In this document: piece by piece, positions 1-6,782 of the stretch
Layout: every line of letters starts with the position of its first letter
Numbering within the stretch: the stretch's first letter is position 1
From: Oscillospiraceae bacterium
GTDB lineage: Bacteria > Bacillota > Clostridia > Oscillospirales > Ruminococcaceae
Assembly: GCA_029240015.1 (NCBI GenBank)
Contig: JARBTU010000052.1
Span: forward strand, 1 to 9,035
DNA length: 9,035 nt
Direction: 5' to 3'
Position numbers and translations under genes: made by a program
Notes under the pieces: generated by a model
Told to the model about the DNA's origin: nothing
Seen by the model: the letters and a program-made list of their open reading frames with translations, nothing else
Database searches by the model: none

Positions 1-1
1 C

Positions 2-2476
2 GTGAAAAATGCCGTAGGACTTAAAAATTTATATCGGCTGATATCTTACAGTCATCTTAAATATTTTTATAAAAAGCCAAGAATCCCTAAAAGTGAGCTT
101 TTAAAATATAGGGAAGGGCTTATAGTGGGAAGCGCCTGCGAATCGGGTGAGCTTTACAGTGCGATTGCCACGGGAAAAGGTTGGGGGGATCTTTGCAAAA
201 TTGCAGAGTTTTACGACTATCTTGAAATCCAACCAATTAAAAACAACGAGTTTATGATCAGGAACGGAATGGTGCCTGATGAAGAAAAACTTCGTGAATT
301 CAACAGAACCATCGTAAAGCTTGGAGAGCGACTCAACAAACCTGTTGTTGCCACTTGCGACGTTCACTTTTTAAATAAAGAGGATTCGATATTCAGGGAA
401 ATTTTGATGACAGGCATTAAGTTTAAAGATGCCGTAAACCAGCCTCCTTTGTTTTTGAGAACGACAGATGAAATGCTTCGCGAATTTTCCTATCTTGGAG
501 AAGAAAAAACATTTGAGGTCGTTGTGGAAAATCCAAATAAAATAGCGGATATGGTTGACAGCTCTATAAGGGCGATTCCAAGAGGGACTTATGCACCGAA
601 TATTGAAGGTGCAGAAGAGGAACTTCAACAGATTACGTGGGGAAGAGCAAAAGAAATCTATGGGGACCCTTTGCCGGACATCGTGAAAAATCGATTGGAC
701 AGAGAACTCACCTCAATTATTAAGCATGGCTTTGCGGTTCTTTATATGATTGCGCAAAAGCTCGTTTATGAGTCGGAGCAGCAAGGATATTTAGTGGGTT
801 CGAGAGGTTCCGTAGGCTCATCGTTTGTAGCTACCATGGCGGGAATCTCAGAGGTTAACCCGTTGCAACCGCACTATTCCTGCCCCAAATGCCGGTACAG
901 CGAGTTTATTGAAGATGGAAGCGTGGGGTCTGGCTTTGACTTGCCGCCGAAAGACTGTCCTGAGTGCGGGACTTTTCTGAACCGTGACGGACATGATATT
1001 CCGTTTGAAACTTTTTTGGGTTTTAACGGAGACAAGGCACCTGATATTGACCTTAATTTCTCGGGAGAATGCCAGTCTTACATACATCGATATACCGAGC
1101 AGCTTTTTGGTAAAGACCATGTGTTTAAAGCCGGAACAATTTCTACAGTTGCGGAAAAAACAGCTTATGGTTTTGCGCTTAAATATTTGGAAGAGCGGGG
1201 TAAAATAGTTCACAAAGCGGAAGAACTCCGACTGGCCACAGGCTGCACGGGCGTTAAAAGGACAACGGGACAGCATCCGGGCGGAATGGTCGTTATCCCT
1301 GCTGACTATGAGGTGTATGACTTTACACCGGTGCAGCACCCAGCTGACGATACCTCTTCTGACGTGATTACAACCCATTTTGACTTCCATTCCTTGCATG
1401 ACACGATACTCAAACTGGACGAGCTGGGACATGATGTTCCGACGTTGTATAAGCACCTTGAAGACTTAACAGGCGTAAAAGTGATGGATGTTTCAATGAG
1501 CGACCAAAAGGTTATCAGCCTTTTCACGTCAACCGAGGCGTTGGGCGTAACACCCGAGGAGATTGACAGCAAAACAGGCAGTTTTGCCTTGCCGGAAATG
1601 GGTACGGGATTTGTTCGACAGATGCTTGTTGACGCTCAGCCGAAATGTTTTTCGGACCTTTTGCAGATATCGGGACTTTCACACGGAACGGATGTTTGGC
1701 TTAACAATGCACAGGATTTGATTAAAAATAATAAGTGTACCATCTCAGAAGTTATTGGTACGCGTGACAGTATTATGACTTATTTGATTTATAAAGGGCT
1801 TGACCCGAACATGGCGTTCAAAATCATGGAGATTACCCGTAAAGGAAAGGCACCGAAGCTTTTGACAGAAGAGCATATCAATGCCATGAAAGATTGCAAT
1901 GTGCCGCAATGGTATATTGACAGTTGTATGAAGATTAAATATATGTTCCCGAAAGCACATGCGGCGGCATATGTTATTGCCGCAATCCGGCTTGGGTGGT
2001 ACAAAGTTTATTATCCGCTGGAGTTCTATGCCGCTTATTTTACCGTACGTGGCGGGGATTTTGACGCGGAAAGTGCGATCAAGGGAAAAGGAATTGTTAA
2101 ACTTAAACTGGAAGAACTCAAAGCCAAAGGCAATGAAAGAACGGTGAAAGAGGAAGACAGCTATAATACACTTCTTATTATCAACGAAATGCTATGCAGA
2201 GGGTTGGAGTTTCTGCCTGTTGATCTTCACCGTTCGGATGCAATGAAATATCAGGTGGAGGATGGCAAAATCCGATTGCCGTTTGCTTCCCTCAAAGGTT
2301 TGGGAGAGGCCGCCGCCATGAACCTGCAGGAAGCGGGGAAAAAAGGAAAGTACATTTCGATGGATGAGGTTCAGACAAGAGCAGGCGTGTCAAAAGCCGT
2401 CATAGAGACCATGGAACAGCTTGGGGTTTTGGATGGTTTGCCTAAAACCAGTCAAACTATGTTTGCAGGTTTTTAG
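2..2476 (+). CDS. polC: PolC-type DNA polymerase III alpha subunit, C-terminal 824 residues (5' end outside window)
   Basis: Replicative DNA polymerase of low-GC Gram-positive bacteria, working with the sliding clamp at the fork. The frame is open to the left edge, so the GTG at position 2 is an internal valine codon, not a start. Full PolC proteins are about 1430-1460 residues, so roughly 600 N-terminal residues (N-terminal and OB domains, proofreading exonuclease, first part of PHP) are missing. Visible in order, numbered from the window's first codon: end of the PHP domain (GSACESGEL near 43-51, TCDVHFL near 118-124); GSRGSVGSS (266-274) in the polymerase core; a four-cysteine zinc module (C294, C297, C319, C322); catalytic aspartates D348 and D350 in APDIDLNF and D473 in KLDELGHD; a likely helix-hairpin-helix region near 525-545; and the FPKAHAAAYV stretch (649-658). 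The C-terminus ends QTMFAGF, where many PolC proteins carry a QLSLF-like clamp-binding motif. No terminator hairpin follows the stop. Confidence 0.97.
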   Translation: MKNAVGLKNLYRLISYSHLKYFYKKPRIPKSELLKYREGLIVGSACESGELYSAIATGKGWGDLCKIAEFYDYLEIQPIKNNEFMIRNGMVPDEEKLREFNRTIVKLGERLNKPVVATCDVHFLNKEDSIFREILMTGIKFKDAVNQPPLFLRTTDEMLREFSYLGEEKTFEVVVENPNKIADMVDSSIRAIPRGTYAPNIEGAEEELQQITWGRAKEIYGDPLPDIVKNRLDRELTSIIKHGFAVLYMIAQKLVYESEQQGYLVGSRGSVGSSFVATMAGISEVNPLQPHYSCPKCRYSEFIEDGSVGSGFDLPPKDCPECGTFLNRDGHDIPFETFLGFNGDKAPDIDLNFSGECQSYIHRYTEQLFGKDHVFKAGTISTVAEKTAYGFALKYLEERGKIVHKAEELRLATGCTGVKRTTGQHPGGMVVIPADYEVYDFTPVQHPADDTSSDVITTHFDFHSLHDTILKLDELGHDVPTLYKHLEDLTGVKVMDVSMSDQKVISLFTSTEALGVTPEEIDSKTGSFALPEMGTGFVRQMLVDAQPKCFSDLLQISGLSHGTDVWLNNAQDLIKNNKCTISEVIGTRDSIMTYLIYKGLDPNMAFKIMEITRKGKAPKLLTEEHINAMKDCNVPQWYIDSCMKIKYMFPKAHAAAYVIAAIRLGWYKVYYPLEFYAAYFTVRGGDFDAESAIKGKGIVKLKLEELKAKGNERTVKEEDSYNTLLIINEMLCRGLEFLPVDLHRSDAMKYQVEDGKIRLPFASLKGLGEAAAMNLQEAGKKGKYISMDEVQTRAGVSKAVIETMEQLGVLDGLPKTSQTMFAGF

Positions 2477-2488
2477 CAGAAATGCACC

Positions 2489-2517
2489 TTGACTTTCTCT
2501 TGTCATCATGTTATCAT
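2489..2517 (+). promoter_or_regulatory. Predicted sigma-A promoter of the his operon
   Basis: The -35 box TTGACT (2489-2494) and -10 box TATCAT (2512-2517) each match 5 of 6 consensus bases and are separated by exactly 17 bp. A TG at 2509-2510 gives an extended -10 element (TGTTATCAT). The promoter begins 12 bp after the polC stop, and transcription should start near 2523-2525. That leaves a leader of only about 27-29 nt before hisZ. The elements are seen directly; promoter activity is inferred. Confidence 0.82.
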
Positions 2518-2538
2518 ATTAGCGTGGTAAAGTGATAA
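2511..2538. promoter_or_regulatory. Candidate operator: imperfect 28-bp dyad over the his transcription start
   Basis: The left half reads TTATCAnnTTAnC and the right half GnTAAnnTGATAA, symmetric about 2524/2525. Ten of 14 base-pair positions are self-complementary, including the outer six (TTATCA/TGATAA). The dyad covers the -10 box and the predicted start site and ends within the Shine-Dalgarno stretch, the usual place for a repressor operator. The left arm is upstream of the predicted start, so it would not be in the transcript; this favours a protein-binding DNA site over an RNA hairpin. A TrpR-like regulator (YerC/HisR) has been proposed for his genes in Bacillota, but I cannot match this site to a known motif. 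Confidence 0.5.
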
Positions 2539-2551
2539 AGGAGTATTTGAC

Positions 2552-3751
2552 ATGAGAAAACATTATAATATTACACCGGAGGGCACACGGGATCTTCTAT
2601 TTGAGGAATGCGGCGCCCAAAAAAAAGTTGAAAATATATTAAGTGATGTTTTTAAAAACAGGGGGTTCACCGAAGTGATTACCCCTTCGATAGAATTTTT
2701 GGATGTATTCAATTTAAAAAGTCATAACTTCCCGAATGAGCAGATGTATAAGCTCGTTGATACAAAAGGGAGAATTATTGTAATGCGTCCTGACTCGACC
2801 ATGCCGATAGCAAGACTCGTTGCGACAAGGTTGAAAGGGCATCCCTTGCCCATTCGGTTGTTTTATAATCAACCGGTCTTTACACTGAACCAGTCCCTAA
2901 ACGGACGCAGTGATGAAGTCGTTCAGTCGGGGATAGAAATCATCGGAAGTTCCTCCAAACGTGCAGATCTGGAAGTTATCGCCACCGCCGTAGAGGCTTT
3001 GAATTCCTGCAATACGACCGATTTTCGTCTTGAAATCGGACATATTGGGATATTCAACACGTTAGTGGAAGCGCTAGGCGTTGACTATGACGTTGTTGAG
3101 GAAATTCGCTGGCTGATAGAAGTTAAGAACTATCCTGCACTGAATGATTTGCTCGACAGCATTGAAGATTCCGATTGTACGGGAATGCTCAAACAGCTGC
3201 CTCGTCTCTTTGGAGGAGAAGAAGTTTTTGAAACGGCATCCAAAATGTTTAACAACTCAAAGATAACCGAGATTCTTGAATATCTAAAAACCATCTATCA
3301 TGCACTGTCTGAATTAGGTTTGCATGAAAAAATTACGGTGGATTTAGGCATCGTCAATAGAGCAGATTATTATACGGGAATGGTCTTTCGTGGATATATT
3401 GAAGGTTTTGGAGAGAATGTTTTATCGGGCGGAAGATATGACCATCTGATTTCAGAATTTGGATGTGACCTTGCGGCAACGGGGTTCGGCATTAATGTCG
3501 ACGCAATTGCACGTGCGTTGTTAAAACAAAAAGTTGATTTCGGAAATAAGATTCCGGATGTTTTGGTTCATGCGGAAAATGGTTACGAAATGAAAGCTCT
3601 TTTGTATTGTAAAGATTTGATTAAACAGGGAAAAACAGCTGAAAACAGTGTTTTTGAAGATTTGTCGCAAGCAGAAGCATATGCAAAACAAAAAGGTATC
3701 AAACAAATTGACATCATTTCGGAAGATGTGACGTTAAGGATGGTGAAATAG
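2552..3751 (+). CDS. hisZ: ATP phosphoribosyltransferase regulatory subunit HisZ
   Basis: HisZ is a paralogue of histidyl-tRNA synthetase that has lost aminoacylation. It assembles with short-form HisG to make active, histidine-sensitive ATP phosphoribosyltransferase, the first step of histidine synthesis in the cytoplasm. The 399 residues show the HisRS-like N-terminus (PEGTRD, 9-14), motif 1 (GFTEVITPSIEF, 38-49), the RPDSTMPIAR segment (79-88), a motif-2 region (PVFTLN, 108-113), the DYYTGMVF block (272-279) and SGGRYD (292-297). Two residues a real synthetase needs look replaced: the motif-2 arginine aligns with T111, and the arginine of RGLDYYTG aligns with N269. Together with the adjacent hisG this supports HisZ over HisS. 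About 65 residues from IPDVLVHAENG (334 on) resemble a reduced remnant of the C-terminal domain. The start is ATG 2552, with AAAGGAG (2537-2543) 8 nt upstream. It is the first gene of the operon. Confidence 0.95.
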   Translation: MRKHYNITPEGTRDLLFEECGAQKKVENILSDVFKNRGFTEVITPSIEFLDVFNLKSHNFPNEQMYKLVDTKGRIIVMRPDSTMPIARLVATRLKGHPLPIRLFYNQPVFTLNQSLNGRSDEVVQSGIEIIGSSSKRADLEVIATAVEALNSCNTTDFRLEIGHIGIFNTLVEALGVDYDVVEEIRWLIEVKNYPALNDLLDSIEDSDCTGMLKQLPRLFGGEEVFETASKMFNNSKITEILEYLKTIYHALSELGLHEKITVDLGIVNRADYYTGMVFRGYIEGFGENVLSGGRYDHLISEFGCDLAATGFGINVDAIARALLKQKVDFGNKIPDVLVHAENGYEMKALLYCKDLIKQGKTAENSVFEDLSQAEAYAKQKGIKQIDIISEDVTLRMVK

Positions 3752-3753
3752 AT

Positions 3754-4380
3754 ATGAGACCCATCAGAATTGCTTTAACAAAAGGAAGGCTTGAAAAAGA
3801 TACCGTTGGGTTGTTTCAAAAGCTGGAGTATGATTGCAGCGAGCTTTTAAACAAAGGAAGAAAGCTTATTTTATCGGTTCCTGACGCGAATCTAGAGGTT
3901 GTCTTGGCGAAAGCCGCAGATGTGATCACCTATGTGGAGCATGGCGTTTGTGACTTGGGCGTAGTAGGAAAAGACACCATCATGGAATACGGCGGTTCCT
4001 TTTTTGAAGTGACCGATTTGGGATTCGGAAAATGCCAATTCGCTTTGGCAGGAGAAAAAGGCAAGGATTTTTATGAAGGATATTCGGTCAAAACGATTGC
4101 AACAAAATATCCAAACGTCACAAGAAGGTTTTTTGAGGGAAAAGGAATGGATATCGAAATTGTGAAGATAGAAGGTTCTGTGGAACTGGCGCCTCTTTTA
4201 AAGCTTTCGAATGCCATTGTCGATATTGTGGAAACTGGCTCTACGCTGAAAGAAAACGGTTTGGAAGTATTTGAATATGTTGCGCCGATATCGGCAAGGA
4301 TGATTGTGAATACAGCCAGCGTCAAGCTAAGAAAACAGGAAATTGAAAGTTTTGTAGAAAAGATTGAAAGCGTTCTGTGA
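3754..4380 (+). CDS. hisG: ATP phosphoribosyltransferase catalytic subunit, short form
   Basis: Catalyses ATP + PRPP to N1-(5-phosphoribosyl)-ATP, the committed step of histidine synthesis. At 208 residues it is the short form (HisG-S), which lacks the C-terminal regulatory ACT-like domain of the roughly 300-residue long form and relies on HisZ. Visible marks are the N-terminal IALTKGRL (6-13), GVCDLGVVGKD (64-74), EGSVELAPLL (140-149) and the PRPP-binding loop segment AIVDIVETGSTLKENGL (154-170). It begins 2 bp after the hisZ stop, which suggests translational coupling and equal supply of the two partners. Its ribosome binding site (AAGGATGGTGA, starting at 3736) lies inside the end of hisZ. 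The TGA stop is 38 bp before the chosen hisD start. Confidence 0.96.
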   Translation: MRPIRIALTKGRLEKDTVGLFQKLEYDCSELLNKGRKLILSVPDANLEVVLAKAADVITYVEHGVCDLGVVGKDTIMEYGGSFFEVTDLGFGKCQFALAGEKGKDFYEGYSVKTIATKYPNVTRRFFEGKGMDIEIVKIEGSVELAPLLKLSNAIVDIVETGSTLKENGLEVFEYVAPISARMIVNTASVKLRKQEIESFVEKIESVL

Positions 4381-4404
4381 TTTATGATAAAGACAGTGGA
4401 AAAC

Positions 4405-4409
4405 GGAGG
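4405..4409 (+). promoter_or_regulatory. Ribosome binding site that sets the hisD start
   Basis: GGAGG followed by GGG lies 9 nt before ATG 4419. The same frame is open upstream to a GTG at 4377 that overlaps the hisG stop (GTGA), but starting there would put this Shine-Dalgarno inside the gene and add 14 residues not typical of HisD. ATG 4419 is therefore preferred. Confidence 0.85.
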
Positions 4410-4418
4410 GGGAAGAGC

Positions 4419-5702
4419 ATGCTTACTAAAATAGTTGCAGACGGGAAAAGCGAGAAAGAATTTCTGGAATCCCTAAAAAATCGAAGCGGAGAGGTCGATA
4501 AAAAAGTAACCGACATCGTGAGTGATATCATTCAGAATGTAAAGACCCGCGGTGATGAAGCGGTTTTGGAATATACACTGAAGTTTGACGGGAAGATTCC
4601 GAGTTCAATTGAGGTTTCAAGAGAAGAAATTAATGACGCATTATCCAGTGCGGATGAGGAATTTGTAAACGCACTTTTAAATGCGCAGGAGAATATAGCG
4701 GATTTTCACAACCGACAAAAACAGCAAAGCTTTGTGAATCCGATGGAAAACGGCGTCATGATGGGTCAAAGAATCCGCGGATTGAACCGTGTCGGAATCT
4801 ATGTTCCGGGAGGAACAGCGGCGTACCCGAGTTCCGTTTTGATGAATGCAATCCCAGCTAAAATCGCAGGAGTCAAAGAGATTATAATGGTCACCCCTCC
4901 TACCAAAGAGGGGAAAGCCAACCCTGATATTCTTGTGGCTGCCGCGATTTGCGGTGTAGACAGAGTGTTTTTGTTAGGCGGGGCACAGGCGGTTGCGGCT
5001 TTGGCTTATGGAACATATACCGTACCGAAAGTCGACAAAATCGTAGGGCCGGGGAACATCTTTGTTGCAACCGCTAAGAAGCTTTTGTTCGGCGTGGTGG
5101 ATATTGACATGATAGCAGGGCCGAGCGAGATTCTGGTTCTTGCGGACGAAACAGCGAATCCGAAATATATCGCGGCGGACTTGATGTCCCAAGCGGAGCA
5201 CGACGTGTTGGCAAGTTCTATTCTTGTTACAACTTGCGAACAAATTGCGGACGAAACCATTAAGGAATTAAAAATTCAGTCTGAAACACTTTCAAGAAAA
5301 GAAATTATCCAAAAATCGCTGACCGATTTTGGTGCGATTATCGTGTGTGATTCTACGGCTCGCGCAGTTGATTTGGCAAACGAGCTTGCGCCGGAGCATC
5401 TTGAAGTGATGTTAGAGAATCCGTTGGAATATCTGGGGAGACTGGACAATGCAGGCTCCATCTTTTTAGGACAGTATGCGCCCGAACCGTTGGGAGATTA
5501 TTATGCGGGACCAAACCACGTCTTGCCAACCAGCGGAACAGCACGGTTCTTTTCTCCGCTTTCGGTGGATAGCTTTATTAAAAAAACAAGCTATATTTAT
5601 TATACAGAAGACGCACTAAGAGAGGCTCATGACGATATTGTTACCATAGCCGAGCGGGAAGGGCTGACGGCGCACGCCAATTCTATTAAAATCAGATTTT
5701 AA
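4419..5702 (+). CDS. hisD: Histidinol dehydrogenase
   Basis: Zinc enzyme that oxidises L-histidinol to L-histidine in two NAD-dependent steps, the last reactions of the pathway. From ATG 4419 the protein is 427 residues, the usual family size, and residue numbers nearly coincide with E. coli HisD. Seen in order: RVGIYVPGG (124-132), GPGNIFVATAK (210-220), DMIAGPSEILVLADE (230-244), DLMSQAEHD (254-262), ELAPEHLE (322-329), GDYYAGPNHVLPTSGTARFF (359-378) and GLTAHANSIKIR (415-426). Expected zinc ligands Q258, H261, D360 and H419 are all present, as are the catalytic E326/H327 pair and H367. The enzyme should be active. It ends 15 bp before hisC. Confidence 0.97.
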   Translation: MLTKIVADGKSEKEFLESLKNRSGEVDKKVTDIVSDIIQNVKTRGDEAVLEYTLKFDGKIPSSIEVSREEINDALSSADEEFVNALLNAQENIADFHNRQKQQSFVNPMENGVMMGQRIRGLNRVGIYVPGGTAAYPSSVLMNAIPAKIAGVKEIIMVTPPTKEGKANPDILVAAAICGVDRVFLLGGAQAVAALAYGTYTVPKVDKIVGPGNIFVATAKKLLFGVVDIDMIAGPSEILVLADETANPKYIAADLMSQAEHDVLASSILVTTCEQIADETIKELKIQSETLSRKEIIQKSLTDFGAIIVCDSTARAVDLANELAPEHLEVMLENPLEYLGRLDNAGSIFLGQYAPEPLGDYYAGPNHVLPTSGTARFFSPLSVDSFIKKTSYIYYTEDALREAHDDIVTIAEREGLTAHANSIKIRF

Positions 5703-5717
5703 GAGGGGGATACAAAA

Positions 5718-6779
5718 ATGAGTTATACTTTGGCTGATAAGTTAAAAGATTTGACCCCTTACGATCCTATTACAGGTGAATATGAGATAAGACTTGATGC
5801 AAATGAATCTTTTTTGCCACCAAGCCCGAAAATGATGGAGGATATCCATAATAAAATTAAGCAGCAGAAGTTCAATCGGTATCCTGATCCATATGCGAAA
5901 GAACTCTGCAAAAAATTTGGGGATTTTTATGGTGTAAACAGTGAACTGGTTACAGCAGGGAACGGTTCAGATGAACTCATATCTGTCATTATCGGATCAT
6001 TCTTGCAAAAAGGGAGCAAGATTCTGACCTTTAGTCCCGATTTTTCAATGTATGCGTTTTATGGAAGTATTTTTGAAAATCTTATCACGACTTTGCCTAA
6101 GAATGAGGAACTTCAGATTGATGTTGATCAGGCAATTGAATATATTCGTTCTAACAACGATGTAGGTCTCGTGATATTTTCAAATCCATGCAACCCAACC
6201 TCACAGGGGCTTGAGGCGAAAGACGTTAAAAGAATCATTCACTCCACCGATGCACTTGTTGTATTAGACGAAGCGTACATGGATTTTGATGACCAAAGCC
6301 TGCTTTCTGAGGTAGAAAAGTACGATAATCTCATTGTATTAAAGACTTGCTCCAAAGCGTTGGGTATGGCAGGGATCAGATTGGGTTTTGCGGTTTGTAA
6401 CCACAAACTTACACAGGCACTCAGAAGTGCTAAATCGCCGTATAATGTCAACAGTATTACCCAAGCGATTGGGGAAGTGGTCTTAAGTCATCAGGACGAA
6501 ATCCGCGATGGAATCAAACAAATTATTTTATCACGGGATAATCTTTATGAAAAGATTGTTTTTTTAAATGAAAAGGCAAACGTGTTTGAGCGGATTTATA
6601 AGCCTAAGACGAATTTTGTTTTTATTAAAACCAAAAGAGCAAAAGAGTTTTATGAAGAACTGTTAAAAAAATCAATAGCGGTACGTTATATGGGTGACTA
6701 TTTAAGAATTACTGCAGGAAGCCAAGCGGAAAATCAGTGTTTAGTGGATACAATGGACGAAATTGCGGGGAGGGTTTAA
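5718..6779 (+). CDS. hisC: Histidinol-phosphate aminotransferase
   Basis: PLP-dependent fold type I (class I/II) aminotransferase that converts imidazole acetol phosphate plus glutamate to histidinol phosphate. The 353 residues carry LDANES (26-31), NGSDELI (82-88), SNPCNPTS (155-162) with PLP-contacting N159, DEAYMDF (184-190) with D184 and Y187, the Schiff-base lysine K213 in SKALGMAGIRLGF (212-224), R221, and R330 in LRITAGSQAEN, the expected substrate phosphate/carboxylate arginine. One small oddity: the usual SNPxNPTG glycine is serine at position 162. The start is ATG 5718, with GAGGGGG (5703-5709) 8 nt upstream. Its position inside the his operon makes histidinol phosphate the likely main substrate; some homologues also act on aromatic amino acids, which cannot be excluded from sequence. 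It ends 3 bp before hisB. Confidence 0.95.
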   Translation: MSYTLADKLKDLTPYDPITGEYEIRLDANESFLPPSPKMMEDIHNKIKQQKFNRYPDPYAKELCKKFGDFYGVNSELVTAGNGSDELISVIIGSFLQKGSKILTFSPDFSMYAFYGSIFENLITTLPKNEELQIDVDQAIEYIRSNNDVGLVIFSNPCNPTSQGLEAKDVKRIIHSTDALVVLDEAYMDFDDQSLLSEVEKYDNLIVLKTCSKALGMAGIRLGFAVCNHKLTQALRSAKSPYNVNSITQAIGEVVLSHQDEIRDGIKQIILSRDNLYEKIVFLNEKANVFERIYKPKTNFVFIKTKRAKEFYEELLKKSIAVRYMGDYLRITAGSQAENQCLVDTMDEIAGRV

Positions 6780-6782
6780 CCG

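Noticed and set aside
848..1456. 202-codon minus-strand frame opposite the PolC catalytic core
   Set aside because: It is antisense to the conserved zinc module and catalytic aspartates of PolC; the composition is rich in Cys, Arg and Phe and looks like shadow translation.
2467..2489. Possible polC terminator (AGGT/ACCT) at the end of the gene
   Set aside because: Only a 4-bp stem with a long loop and no following T-tract.
3631..3655. Hairpin in the end of hisZ: AAAAACA and CTG pair with CAG and TGTTTTT around an AAAA loop, one bulged G, with five T at the end
   Set aside because: It resembles a weak terminator, but the T run is the stem's own arm, only three pairs are G-C, and such A/T stems are expected by chance in this AT-rich coding sequence.
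2552..3751. Reading the first operon gene as histidyl-tRNA synthetase (HisS)
   Set aside because: Key class II arginine positions are replaced, the protein is slightly short for HisRS, and it sits directly before a short-form hisG.
5211..5237. 7-bp inverted repeat GCAAGTT/AACTTGC inside hisD
   Set aside because: Perfect 7-bp repeats with a short loop are expected many times by chance in 9 kb.
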